A DNA stretch of 64,000 nt from Pholiota molesta (lineage: Eukaryota > Basidiomycota > Agaricomycetes > Agaricales > Strophariaceae), in assembly GCA_014925825.1 (NCBI GenBank), contig JACGCK010000023.1:62001-126000 (forward strand), read 5' to 3'. This document shows positions 45,240 through 56,810 of this stretch, one piece after another; within the stretch, counting starts at the first letter, position 1, and every line of letters begins with the position of its first letter. The notes beneath the pieces were generated by a model. It searched no databases. It was not told where the DNA came from and was given only the letters and a program-made list of their open reading frames with translations. A program made the position numbers and the translations under genes.

Positions 45240-47559
45240 ATGTTCGACCCACTCCACTCTACAGCTTCTGTATTTGGAGGCACAGACGATGCCAATACGC
45301 CTCCATGGCCTACAACACCCCATTCTGTTGGCTCACCCGTCCCAAATTTGCGCCGCGCATCGCCCGCACCTCCACACCGGACAAAGGTCTGCTCCTGGCC
45401 TCTATGGAGAGAGCCACAGATATATGGGGAGCCCCAAGCAGGCCTCATTTCTCCTAGAGAGACTGTCGGTTCAAATGGCGCCAAATATGAGAAGCCGGAG
45501 CCATATCTTCGAGTACGAATCAATGGGATTGACAGGAACAGACGGGATATTCTGATCAAGCTCGACGCGCAGGTCTGTTTTGTCCATTGTTTTGGCTTTT
45601 GGAGGTAATATGATTGGTTTACTCAAGTTCGTTTATTTTAGACAAACCTTTCCAACTTCAATGGTACGACATATCGAAATGTGTCGCGTTCATACTTGGA
45701 GTTCCAGCAATTCTACGAGGCCATTGTATCCAATAACCCAGACGATTGTACCCGCCTTGCCTCTTGCACAGACTTCGGCTCCAACAGATGAAGAAGACGA
45801 CAGACTGGTAAAGATCATGTTGCAGCGATGGATCACACGCGTATGCGAGGATCCAATCCTGCTCCACGATGAAGATCTACGCTCCTTCATTGAGAGCGAT
45901 TTTGGCTACACACCAACACCCAGGCCAAGAAAAAAGACTTCATCAGGGTTTGGCATCATTCGCCGTGGCGTTCCAGACGAGGACGAAGAGCTCCAACGTG
46001 CCAGATTTGAGTTAACAAAACTGGAAGGTCAATTTTTCGAAACGGCGAAAGCTGTGGATAAATTGGCTGTCACTCGCAAAGGTCAGTGGCCTTGTTGTTC
46101 ATGTATGACTCAAAGCAATAACCTCAAAACAGCTCTTGTATCCGCACATTCGGAGATGGGAAACAAGCTCGTAAATGTTGCCACTACCGAAGCTCACCCG
46201 CCACTTGGAAATGCTTTGAGGAAACTTGGACGAACTTGGCATAGTGTCGCTGACATTGATCATGCACAGGCGATAAGTGAATGTGTCATTCTTGGAGATT
46301 CCCTTGGTTATCAAGGAATGAATGCACGTTCGGCCAAGGAAACTTTACAAATGCGGACAGGTGTATTAGAAGAACCAAAGCGCAGTGAAGACCACAATTT
46401 CGAAGCGTCGCCAGATTGAGCGTCTAAAGGCAAGTTCAAATATACGACCGGATCGGGTTGATGAAGCACTGGAAGAGATCGAAGAGGCTAGTTTTATATG
46501 GTTGATTGATCTTCAATTCCGTCTAACTCAAAAATATTTTGTTTTCACTAGGCAAATCGCTACGAACAAATACTTGCTAAACGTGCCGAGGGTATCTCCC
46601 AGAATCTGCATCGCGCTTTGCAAACGCATAATCAATATGCAACGACGATATTACACCGCGCTAATTGATGCTCGTTCCACTATCCTTTACGAACGGCAGC
46701 TGTTGCGCGAGCTGGAAGCTCTTAGAGTCGACGTCAGCAATGCGGCAAAGAAAGTCGTTCCACCTGTCAATGGTGTGCCCAAACCTTCGATCGTGCCTCT
46801 CTGGAGGATTATTCCGATCGCTCCCATCCTGATCCAGCGCCTCAGCACCTTTGTCCAATGGCTTTCATAGACCTCCGCAAACCCAATCATCATTCCAACC
46901 TCCTCATACAGCTGGCATACCATCGCAGAACGGGTTCATCCCTCACAGACTGCCAGGGCATGCATACAGCAATTCTCCCAACCAGAGCCCGCGCTTCTCC
47001 GTTCCCAAACTCCTATTGGAAGACAAGATCCTCTATCTGCTGCCTGCCCGACCATTTACCCCCGTTCAAGCCCCGATATCTCCTGTCACTCCACAATTTT
47101 GCAACCCAGTTCGCAAAGCAACCTTTGCGTCTCAATCGCCTGGTGCAGGACCGTCCTCCCCAGGTTTCAGTCAACCCACGGTGCCCTCGAAGCCAGCTGC
47201 AGATGAACCTCCTCTTGGTGGCCGATTTGTCGACGGTACAAAATCAATGTTCGTGACTAAAACTACGTCAGGTCCACGGCCATCTCCTCTCTCTTTCTCA
47301 TCCTCCGTATCCAATATCGTTGAAACTACTCCCAACGCCCCAACGCCCTTTTGATCCTTTGCGAAGTGATTCATACCCAGTTGCTTCTCCTCTAACTGAT
47401 TCAAGCTCGCGCGGATTTCACAGCAACCTTCTCGACCTAAGAGACCGACCTCTTGGTAACATTAGGCCTCATCAGATGTCTGCCTCGATGCGTGTACAAC
47501 CTACAAGGCCAAGGCTCGATCCACGAGAAGCCGCAAGCAAGCTTGCGAATATGTTCTGA
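45240..47559 (+). CDS. VPS17: VPS17, retromer PX-BAR sorting nexin
   Basis: Partner of Vps5 in the retromer SNX-BAR dimer, which tubulates endosomes and returns cargo to the Golgi. From ATG 45240: MFDPLHSTASVFGGTDDANT, then the PX domain (YLRVRINGIDRNRRDILIKL, TNLSNFNGTTYRNVSRSYLE, FQQFYEAIVSNNPQTIVPAL, LPLAQTSAPTDEEDDRLVKI, MLQRWITRVCEDPILLHDED, FIESDFGYTP). The Vps17 hallmark GFGIIRRGVPDEDEELQRAR precedes a helical BAR region (ARFELTKLEGQFFETAKAVD, IDHAQAISECVILGDSLGYQ, ISKRRQIERLKAS). The C-terminus is Pro/Ser-rich and ends DPREAASKLANMF. Frame corrections are needed near 46374, in the 46790-46850 region and near 47345. Confidence 0.87.
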
Positions 47560-47680
47560 ACGAACGATCTGCTTATGCTCTTGATTCCAGTCTTCACGTT
47601 GAATATGGACATCCCTTCTATCACAAATACATATTTCATCAACTCGAATTATTGCTACAATTGCGTTTGATCAGAGAAAT

Positions 47681-49197
47681 TTATGGTTGACTCCTGCTAT
47701 CAATGAGATGGAACTTCTCTTGTCTCCCATAGACAAACTCCCAGCGCTGCGATTTCTCCGACCATGCGACGTTTTCTTCCTGAAGGAATCTGAGTGTGAC
47801 ATTGCGCTCAGGAACGAAATGGTAAGCATATAACTCTATGCTATAATATGTCTTGGAAAGGATTGGAAGCTCTCCCAACACTGGCACGTATTTAGGCAGA
47901 TTGACGAATCCTGATGCATCGAATCAGTTGTGGCTCTCAAAGTTGGCCGCATAGGAATGATGAATGGAACGTACCCATTACGGTCCCGGCGTCATGACCC
48001 CAGTCACCAATGGGATGACAGTATATCTGCCCTTGAATTCCCTCCGCTTCCATTTGGTCTAGACTTCGGCGGAGAACAGTGTTGCCAGTAAGCCCAGGCT
48101 TCATATTGTCCAGAACGATGTCCTGCATCCGATTGCTCTTCCTCAAGCCCTCTTTCAGACTAGCTGGGGCATCGGTCTCCGCTTCTTCACCACTTGTTCT
48201 GAGAACATATGCCAAGTGTTGCGTATCTGTGTTCAAATGCATGGCAGTTATGCCGAAATCGATGTGAAGAACGTCTCCTTCCTGGATAATATCTTCGCTT
48301 CCTTGCCAGCCGGGGTATGTGTCCTCGGTGACAACTGAAATTCTAGGCTGGTTCCATGTAGTCACGTTGAGGATCTGCATTTTTTCGCGGAACCACCAAG
48401 TTAGATCCTTTGTTTGATGAGCATATCAATGGACAAATACAATTTGCAAAATTGACGTTACCTGAGTGCTAGTTTCGCCAGGTTGAACGACTCTGTGAGA
48501 GAAACCTTCTTCGAGCATAGCCCATACCATTTCTTGCACTTGTCGATAATACTCCATTTGTTCTGGGAGTTTTGTGGCTATGAACTCAATAGCAAGCATA
48601 GGTTCATTAGCCGTCCTCTGCATCCAATGGTCTCCTAGTTCGCGTTGGAGCACAGCAAGTTCTCCTACATGAAGGCCTCCCGCAAATGCGATGTCTTCAT
48701 CTACGTTGAGAACAATACGATCGGGGTTTAACTTGCTAAGTGATGACAATAATTCTGGCCAGACCTGGCCTGTGTTGTCGATCCATTTGAGCGGATTTGG
48801 TGCCCCGGCCAATGAAAGTTGGTTTCCATGAAAGAGCAATACAGTACGCCTGTGGGCATCAAAGTCTGTGGCATTCTTGACGGACCACCAGATGGTATCC
48901 TCTGCGTGCTCTCGTTGACAAAGCTATTTTAGTTGAATACGATAAGTCGGGTAAATTAAAGTAATTAGCTACCAAGAAAATTTAACGCACCAGCCAGGCC
49001 TGTGCGTGATACTTTCGCAGGAGTGAAGGGATATTAGCAATTCTAGAGACAGTCCAATTATCTTGAATAGAAGCACGCTGACGCAGTAGTGGGAGCGGTC
49101 GGTACTGTGCTGGAAGTTCGGGATGTAGTTGTGCGCGAACCAGATTGCCACCGCAGAGAGCCACAATAAGCGCCTGGGAGAAGAAAGACAGTATCAT
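47681..49197 (-). CDS. Secreted M24 (pita-bread) metallopeptidase-like protein
   Basis: Aminopeptidase P/creatinase-fold protein. The signal peptide from ATG 49197 is MILSFFSQALIVALCGGNLV. An N-terminal creatinase-like domain (HRRTVLLFHGNQLSLAG, NPDRIVLNVDEDIAFAGGLH) leads into the catalytic fold. Metal-ligand candidates are in place: LHIDFGITAMHLNTDTQHLA (Asp-x10-Asp), CHPIGDWGHDAGTVMG (His), YYSIELYAYHFVPE (Glu) and WEFVYGRQEKFHLI (Glu). Three introns place cleanly with no frame correction. This subgroup is widespread in fungi and often annotated Xaa-Pro aminopeptidase, though activity is not established from sequence. Its start lies 244 bp from the divergent PEX14 gene. Confidence 0.8.
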
Positions 49198-49441
49198 GGT
49201 CGGCGGAAAGCAAACGTATCGTCTTTATAGAGGAGAAAATTTCCTAGTAAACTGGCTGCCATGTTTTCCCAGAGATTGCAGCCGTGGTAGAGTTGAACGA
49301 ACTTGAAAAGACATGAAAGGCCTCACTGCAATTGCTGACGCCCCTGTGATGGCCTCCGGCCCGGCCGATACCCGGCACTCGGGACTCCATGTTTTGAATG
49401 ACATGTGCTTAGCGCTTTCTTGCATCTACTTGTTCTTCACC

Positions 49442-50935
49442 ATGCCAGATCCAAAAGAAGCAGAGCCTTCATCGCAGCATTCAGCATCTAAGGAGACCTC
49501 TTCTTCTTCTGCCAGCTCAGAACCAGCATCTTCATCCCATGGCCAGACCTCTGATAATCAAAGCCAACCAATATCCGAACCCACAGCCGCTCAGGTATCA
49601 ACTGAACGACGAATAGGACTGACCTACTCGAAAAAGCGCGCTCTTTCCTTCAATCTCCTCAAGTAGTACACCAAGACGTTCCGGCTAAACGCGCTTTTCT
49701 ACGGGAGAAAGGACTCAACGAGATTGAAATCGACAGTCTTTTGCAGAATTTGGTTCGTGCTTATATGAGTTCCTCGCTACGGATAGTGAATGTTTTATCT
49801 CCTAGCCCAACCCACCTCCTCAAATTCCTCCAAGAACTTATCCAAGACCGCGCCATCCAATTTACCAGTTGTGCTCCTTGGTTTGACGCGCCTTTTCACA
49901 TGGATTGCCGGAGGCTCCATGGTACTTTTGCTTCTATATCGGGTGGGTATACATTTGTCGTGCACTTGTCTTTAGCTGAAGGACGAGAAACAGCGCTTTT
50001 TATTTCCCAGGATTGCCCAAACATGGCTCGCGAGGCATTCATTAAGGTCACATCAACTCATGTTAATGAGACAGTTAACCACCTCTCTCGCGGCCTTGAA
50101 GGAGTCGCAGTCGGAAGCATTTTCCGGTCTTCCGCATTCAGAACCATTCAGCGAACCCAAGCAGTTTTCTGCCTATAGATCTGTTGCAGAAACTGTTAAC
50201 GCTTTTGGTGATGGAGAGAAAGAGCCAGACTTCTCAAAATTGCCAGTGATTTCCCTCCTACGCTGTGGAATCAAGGAATTAGGAGGTAAACCGACCACGG
50301 AAGAGTTATTCAGATTCTTAGAGGGACAGATTGCATGGCTTCTCAGCGAAGAAGGATTAGATTTTGAGGTATGAACGACACAGTTTCATTCCAACATGAC
50401 TTTGTGGTACTAATCAAATTCTAGCAACAAATATGGGACACCCTATCCACCTGCCCTCTATTAATAGAATCACATCCTCGTCCTCTGACGCCGCATCGGA
50501 AACAGCTGCCTCAGCGACTCGATGGGAATACATTCCACCGACGTCCGTCTCTTCCCCACCACTAGTACAATCTCTAGATGCGTTATTGTCTACACTTCCA
50601 AAAGATGTCAAATCCCGAAAGAGTCCCTTCCAGCATACTCTTCAGTCAATGTCTGACTTTACAGGTTATCTCAGTACTCAGGTTTACTTGCCTTATCGAT
50701 CTCCATCCGTTGCAGGGATCCTTCCTAACGGCAATGGTCAGAGCACTGTCGAAGAGGAATTACGACGGGAAATCAGAGCATTGAAAGGACTGGTTTTGAA
50801 TAGGTAATTTCTTATATCTCTACTGTTTTACTCAGTTGTGTTTGTGTTCTGACGTCAACTCCTTTTAGGCGCTCGTTTATGCCATCTATTCCAAGGCCAG
50901 GACTCACATCTTCTCCTACCCGTACTACCCCTTAA
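49442..50935 (+). CDS. PEX14: Peroxin-14, peroxisomal docking-complex protein
   Basis: Membrane receptor-docking factor for the PTS1/PTS2 import receptors. From ATG 49442 a Ser/Glu-rich leader is followed by the conserved PEX14 N-domain: DLLEKARSFLQSPQVVHQDV, PAKRAFLREKGLNEIEIDSL. A Pro-rich linker then leads to the membrane segment LPVVLLGLTRLFTWIAGGSM VLLLLY. Next come a charged helical region (LKDEKQRFLFPRIAQTWLAR, LRSHQLMLMRQLTTSLAALK) and a C-terminal Ser/Pro tail ending PTRTTP. Introns sit after SLLQN, after LLLLY, after GLDFE and after LVLNR. Frame corrections are needed near 49620, 49857 (one C missing from CCC restores PSNLP) and 50455 (one C missing). Confidence 0.85.
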
Positions 50936-51224
50936 AATGATATTTCTTATTCGAACTTATCAATGCGGGAGGCACCAAGATGCCTTCATATATAAAGATG
51001 GTCTGCAGCATCAACCTCGGGCCAAACAGAATAGGTGTGGTCTGTTACATATGACTGAACAATGATGTTAGCCGGAGTAAATTGTGTAGCGTATTTTCTA
51101 TGGATAAATTTTACCAACATTGGCATACGCATACTAGTGGCAATGGGGCCCCCAATTTATTCTGGAATTGTGTTGGGCAACGTGCTAAAATGCACGAGGA
51201 TCTTGAGTTGCAAGAATTGTTATC

Positions 51225-51306
51225 GTCGGTATCGATTAGGGGTTAAATCACTTCGTTGTGGTAAAGCATGCCCGAAGAGCCGCTGGTTCGATTCCAGCTA
51301 CCGACA
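51225..51306 (+). tRNA. tRNA-His(GTG) with 10-nt intron
   Basis: A full cloverleaf folds by hand: acceptor GTCGGTA / TACCGAC (7 bp), D arm GATT-AGGGGTTA-AATC, anticodon stem CTTCG / CGAAG, T arm GCTGG-TTCGATT-CCAGC, discriminator A at 51306. The anticodon loop is TTGTGG...C with anticodon GTG at 51258-51260. Ten extra bases (51262-51271, TAAAGCATGC) sit after position 37, the canonical site of nuclear tRNA introns. The B box GGTTCGATTCC is perfect and a Pol III stop TTTT lies at 51338-51341. Mature length is 72 nt, as expected for eukaryotic tRNA-His. The next gene encodes the tRNA 3'-end nuclease tRNase Z. Confidence 0.88.
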
Positions 51307-51507
51307 GTAGTCTCGATCTACAACAAAAGATTATTTCTTTTACAATTCACACCAAACGATTGGTCCGAGTTAATTCGGCATTATTTGGAAATTGGCCGCT
51401 GGCGAGCCGCGACAGCAGCCAGCTGGTAGATTACCAAAAGCGACATGTTTTTTCGCAGACCAGCAACTCTGTTCAAACTTGCTCACTTCCTAGATTGCCG
51501 TCGCTCT

Positions 51508-52777
51508 ATGTCTTCTGAACGCACTTCCTTCAGTTCACTTAACGTCACGTTTTTGGGTACAGCGTCTGCCCAACCATCCACAACTAGAAACCATTCGGCC
51601 CTTGCTCTGCGCCTTGGCAAAGATGTATGGCTTTTCGATTGTGGAGAAGCAACTCAACACCGGCTGCAGAAAAGCACAGTCAAGATGGGCAAAATAGAGA
51701 AAATCTTTATTACTCATACTCATGGTGCGTAACTTCTCAATCCTTTTCGAAGGTCATTATCAACCAGTTGTTGGGTTTAAAGGAGACCATATATTCGGTC
51801 TTACAGCCTTAATGGCCAGTTTGCTGAATGGTGCCGGTGGTGTAACGGAGGATGGAGCGGATCCACGACTCAATGTCGACACCACAGTAGCGGTCCGTCT
51901 CAGAAGCTTGATCTACTCTTTATCTGACTCGTGTGTAACATACAGACTCTTGAGATTTACGGCCCATTGGGAACACGAGCATACGTTCGCAATAGCCTTG
52001 CATATACTCACACCAATCTCGGCTCATCGTATGTTGTTCACGAGTTACGCTTTCCCTCGGATCCTGCTTCTGGCGATGTCACGACACTGGCTCCCTCATT
52101 ATCAGAGTGTCCCTTTGGCCGTAACATAGAACAAGTCGATGGTTGCTGGAAGGACATATACAAAGACAGTGCCGTCACTGTCTCTGCAGCCCCGATCCAT
52201 CACACAGTGCCCTGTGTCGGATATGTCGTTACAGAAGCACCAGTTGCTGGCAAGATTGACCCATCGAAATATATTCCCGAACTCAAGCGCACTGGTACAC
52301 CTATGACAGTTATGCGTCAATTACAACAAGGGGAATCTGTCCTTCTCAATGATGGAACACAACTCCAAGGGCTCCGCGTCGGAACGGACGAAAATTGCGA
52401 TTCTGGGCGATACATACGATCCGTCACCAATATCTGCTCTCGCTCAGGATGCTGATCTGTTGATCCACGAAGCTACGAATGCACATCTTCCAGGGATTGA
52501 TCCAGCGACAAAAGCCACAGATACCTATGAAACGGTGCAGGAAAGAGCTATGTCGAGAGGACATTCCACTCCCCAGATGGCCGGGTCATTTGGAAAGCGT
52601 ATTGGTGCAAAACAGCTAATTCTCAATCACTTTTCAGCACGCTATCCAGGAGATGATTCTGAAGAATCCAGAAAAATCATGAATACGATAGGACAGTTGG
52701 CGGCATCTGAATTTGGACATGACGTCGTTTGTGCGACTGACTTAATGACTGTAGACATAAATTTGAATGAGAAATAA
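51508..52777 (+). CDS. tRNase Z (ribonuclease Z, short ELAC1-like form)
   Basis: Zinc endonuclease that removes 3' trailers from pre-tRNAs. The metallo-beta-lactamase fold starts LNVTFLGTASAQPSTTRNHS, then DVWLFDCGEATQHRLQ and the zinc motif ITHTHGDHIFGL formed across an intron (51725 to 51781 region). Further blocks are LEIYGPLGTRAYVRNSLAYT, APIHHTVPCVGYVV, KIAILGDTYDPSPISALAQD, DLLIHEATNAHL, SRGHSTPQMAGSFGKRIGAK and LILNHFSARYPGDD. About 390 aa, the short form. ATG 51508 matches the usual start. An in-frame ATG at 51445 would add a basic leader (MFFRRPATLFKLAHFLDCRR) that looks like a mitochondrial presequence. One frame correction is needed near 52372. Confidence 0.88.
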
Positions 52778-52812
52778 AAATATGTTGCACAAAAAAGAAA
52801 TATATAGCGGCA

Positions 52813-53926
52813 TTAATCGTCTGGAGGTTCAGAAAGTTCGCTGCTGGCATCAGTTGCTTCCCCTTCTTCCATTTCCTCCTCGCGTTGAGATTTCTTTTTG
52901 TTCTTGTCTCGTGGGTCTTCTTCTACTTCACCCATTTCGATATCATCTTCCTCCTCGATCATGCCTTCGCTCATGACTGTCTGGCTTTCTGACACTGTTT
53001 CCGGCAACAAACCATCGTCCTTGTCCTCTTCTACCTCTTCAGCGCTGAAAGAAGTGAGACTACTCTCTACATCAGGTTCAGGCGCAGGTGTTGCTCTGAG
53101 GGATTGGGGATTGGATGGTGTTGGTGTTGTCTCAGGTTCTTTCCCCATGAATCGTAAAGAGCTAAGGTCGGAGATGATGGTATCGAGTGCGGATTTGTGT
53201 CCTTGTATCGTACGGTTCTGGGTATCATGTTCTGCTCGGATGGCCGCCATGTCATTTTCCAACGACCTTATTGAGCTAAAAAAGAAAGAATGAGAAGATA
53301 ACTTGGGATTACGACTATCAAGAAACTCACGTCTCGAGCTCCTCTCTACTGGGCAGAGTATTGACCTTCTCAGCAACAGCGTCATACTCAATTTTTCTGC
53401 GGCGCAACATTTGTGCATGTTCCAATGCAACTTTAAGCTCTTCAATTTGCAATTTGAGAGTTCCATGCTCTTCGTCTTTTGGGAGTATGAGCATGTACTT
53501 CAAGGGTAGAGGATATAAATGTGAACGCACCAAGAGCTTGACGTTCTCGTTGATACTCTTCAACTTGTCGAGCCTCCGCCTCGCATATCATGGCACTCTT
53601 TTTCATCAGCAGTTGAAATTGCGCCAATTCAACCAAAAACCCTTCTCTTGCATCTTCTATGGATGCTGGGGTCGGAACGTTGCCTGGGAGCACGGGGACG
53701 ATGGGCGTATGCGAAAGTGAGGTGTAGTTGTGAAATCTCTTGATTATACGGCGTAAAGGCCGCTCATCTATCGTAATTCTTGCAAGAGTAATCTGGTCTT
53801 TATAGAAGGTAATGGGATAAGTAGGTGAAACATGGGGATAACGGCAAATGTACCTTCTTCCTCAGCCGTTGGAGGTGGAATAACGATTGGCTGCGCAGGA
53901 GTGTTCGCATTACTGGCAGCAGCCAT
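52813..53926 (-). CDS. THOC7: THO complex subunit 7 (THOC7-like)
   Basis: Component of THO/TREX, coupling transcription to mRNP export. From ATG 53926 a short first exon (MAAASNANTPAQPIVIPPPT) joins to DQITLARITIDERPLRRIIK, the conserved N-terminal block of fungal THOC7. A long coiled-coil region follows (FLVELAQFQLLMKKSAMICE, LQIEELKVALEHAQMLRRRK, KIEYDAVAEKVNTLPSREEL, SIRSLENDMAAIRAEHDTQN). The C-terminus is highly acidic (EEDDIEMGEVEEDPRD) and ends SSELSEPPDD at 52813. Three introns, no frame correction. Converges with tRNase Z: only 35 bp lie between the two stop codons, so their transcripts must overlap. Confidence 0.8.
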
Positions 53927-54261
53927 GTTGAATGGTTTTGAGATTCGATGCTCCGTCAACGCTTTGGTTGCAGAAAGAAACACGTCGAAGAAAGTGAAAT
54001 GGAGGTGAGTTGACTGCAATGGCCGTTCCAGGCAAGCCGCGAACGAACGACTTGCCTGATTTAGGCGGTATCGTTTTAGGCTTGATTATATTTGGTAAAT
54101 TGAAAAAGTGTTGAAAATGCTAAATACAGGGAAAAATAGTGTTGGAAGGCGCATGTGTAGCTTAAAGGTTGGACAATTCCTTCGAAATCTGAATTAAATT
54201 AAATTATTCCATCCACAAGTGGTATATCCTCAGCATATCTATGGGAACGGCCCTAAATCTA
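53927..54261. other. Intergenic, no gene seen
   Basis: Lies between the THOC7 start and the VPS52 stop, both minus strand. AT-rich, no distinctive motif. Confidence 0.5.
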
Positions 54262-56599
54262 TCAGCGTCTAGGCTGACCAGCAGACACGATCTTTCGCTT
54301 TGTCTCCTCCTCCAAATATGCCCAATGGGCAATCTCTTGTTGTAGCTTCAAATGAGCAGTGTGTTGCGTACCCTTCTACATGTGAGATAAGCTTGAAAGT
54401 CAAATCAGATTAGAGTAGAAATTGCTCACACTGAGGCCTTGAAGTAGGATTCCATAGATTTTCGATTGTTCCTTCGCTTTCGCTAGAGCATCATTATTTT
54501 GGGTAGTATGACGCACAATGAGCTTTGCGACTTCCTGCCGCAATCGAAGAAGGCTGGAAGTTTAATCATTAGAAACAACAAAGGATGATCATTGAAGCCT
54601 CATACTTTGAGAATATCATATTGTCAGCTTCACTATCTGTGAGGTAAACGAATGAATTGAAGAAAACAACATATTGTTTGCAGATCTAGAATGTATGTCA
54701 GCAACCTGAAGTTAAAGATGGAACGAAAACCTACGTTTTCCACCATTGCATCCGTTGTTGTAGAAGAACGACCAAAGTATCCGGTACTTGTCCCTTCAGC
54801 AAGCTTCCTCACACTATCAATATGCTCCGTCATAACCTTTTGAAATACCGGCCACATCTGTAAGCTCAAGCCGAACACGTATGTTTCTGCTAGAGGGCAA
54901 TGGCGCTTCTGGATTTCTGCCACTATGTCCTCTGCCACTCGAATCATTGTGAGGAGGGGGATAGCTTGAGGCATGGGGTCAAGGGTAGACCGAACGAATG
55001 CCTATGGATGTAGCCTATTAACTATCATTCGGTCATTACACGAATAGCAAAGCTGGCATACCGTACAATATTCCATGACTGGATCCATGACCTGTTTCCA
55101 TATGGCATCGAGAGCAGCCTGCTCTTCCTTTGACTTCGCCACAAATGAGACGAAGCCTCCTACACCTGGAGTAGTACTAGACATCGGTGCTTTGGATTCA
55201 ACATCGGACCCCGAGGGTGATAATAGCTCTGTAAATGTTCCTCCATCAGGTGACAACACTGCCGAAGGTGGCATTGGAGCCAACGGTTCTGAGGGGGCAG
55301 GTAATGTTTTGTGAACGTTGAAGAATGTCGATACGAAGCTGTATTCTGCTGTTGCGTTGTCCATGAAGACCAGTAGAAGCGACCTCACTAAGGCTTCAAC
55401 ATAGTCTTTCTATTACAAAAATGTTATCATTGTTGAGAAGATGAGGAGAAAACCCCTTACATGTGTCTTGTCGTCTGCCATGTATGCAAGAGTAACCCCA
55501 GGTCCATTGATCTTTGCATGTTGCAATCGGTCTAGTTTGATGTTCGCCTCTGATTGAATGTTTGCCAATGATTCGAACTTCTCCGGCGTCCGCGACTACA
55601 TGACTATTTAATTATTGAACTTGTGTATAAATGATAGAATTTACCTTGACCACTCCCAGACTTCGAGCATACCGCCGGAATCCAGTCTCATAATATAGGC
55701 GAGCAGCACCCACATAAGCGCGTTGTAATTCCGTTGCCACAGCTGGCGCTTGTCGTTGCAAAAAAGCAAATAAGGGGTTGTATTTGAGCAGCACTGATGT
55801 CTGTATCACTTGCATATTCGTGGTGACACTGCTCCGAATAGGTTGAAATAGTGCTAAGAAAAATGCGCGTAATTTCGTGGCCGCCTTGCATAGAAAGTAG
55901 ACGGAATTATTTCTTGCGTATAAGTGCCTGATGGAAGCGGCCTGCTCACCACTATTCTCAATCCCTCAGCTACTTCTCCCAGATCACGAGCAGCCTTCAC
56001 CCGCGTACGTGCTTGTATCGTGTTCAATCGTCTCTCAAAGTCGATTATACTCTCGATCCATGGTTCTCCAACATTGGTATCGAGTATGGTATTGGCTAGG
56101 GAAGGTGGAATGGTAACGTCAGATAGAAGATTGGATAGTGGCCTTTCGATTCTCTGTGTATGAATCAACGTGAACGACTGTCGGTAAGTCTAGAACAATT
56201 TCAACGAACCTTTCGGCTCTTTAGCCTATTATCTATGTCCTTGCTCCTATCTTGAAGTTCAGATATCTGCCCTGCTACAGCGGCGAGGTCCTTTTGGAAT
56301 GTTGATAAGAACGTTTCGAGATTGTCCAACAGTGACACGCTGGTCTGACATAGTGTGTGTAAGCCATAGTCGTTGCTTCGTATATGAAGCGTATAGTACC
56401 TGAACTTGGTCATGAAGATCAATGTAGTCCTTCGCTCGCCCGCGATCTAGGCAACATTAGCTTCGATGTGCTGGAAGTGAATTGACCTGCTGTGACGTAC
56501 AGAAGGATGCGACCTGAGCTTGTTCTGTCAATGACAATTAGTGCCTTTGTGAAGAAAGATAATCTTTGTGTACTCACCAACCCCGTTTTCAGACGCCAT
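54262..56599 (-). CDS. VPS52: VPS52, GARP tethering-complex subunit
   Basis: Tethers endosome-derived vesicles at the trans-Golgi. The sequence blocks are highly characteristic: RGRAKDYIDLHDQVQ, SLLDNLETFLSTFQKDLAAV, AGQISELQDRSKDIDNRLKS, RIERPLSNLLSDVTIPPSLA, DTNVGEPWIESIIDFERRLN, RTRVKAARDLGEVAEGLRIV, NMQVIQTSVLLKYNPLFAFL, RAYVGAARLYYETGFRRYAR, FVSFVAKSKEEQAALDAIWK, AEDIVAEIQKRHCPLAETYV. The end is IAHWAYLEEETKRKIVSAGQ PRR with the stop at 54262. About eleven introns. I place the start at ATG 56599 (MASENGVEQAQVASFYRGRA). The frame stays open upstream to about 56764 without another ATG, so an extra 5' exon is possible. No frame correction was required in the exons checked. Confidence 0.87.
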
Positions 56600-56810
56600 A
56601 TATGCCACGCGACAAGCTTTGCTCGCAAGTTTGGTTTTCAGATGTGGTGGAACGCTTTCATCATCATGGCAAGGCGACTCGCGAGTGACGTGCGGCTCCC
56701 TTTCGGGAACTTGTTGCCTATTTGAGAAATCACAACTTTCATCGCAATAAAATGCGATTTCCAAACTATATATCTTTCAACAATCACTCATTTCTTAGGG
56801 GTGCGTTGAT

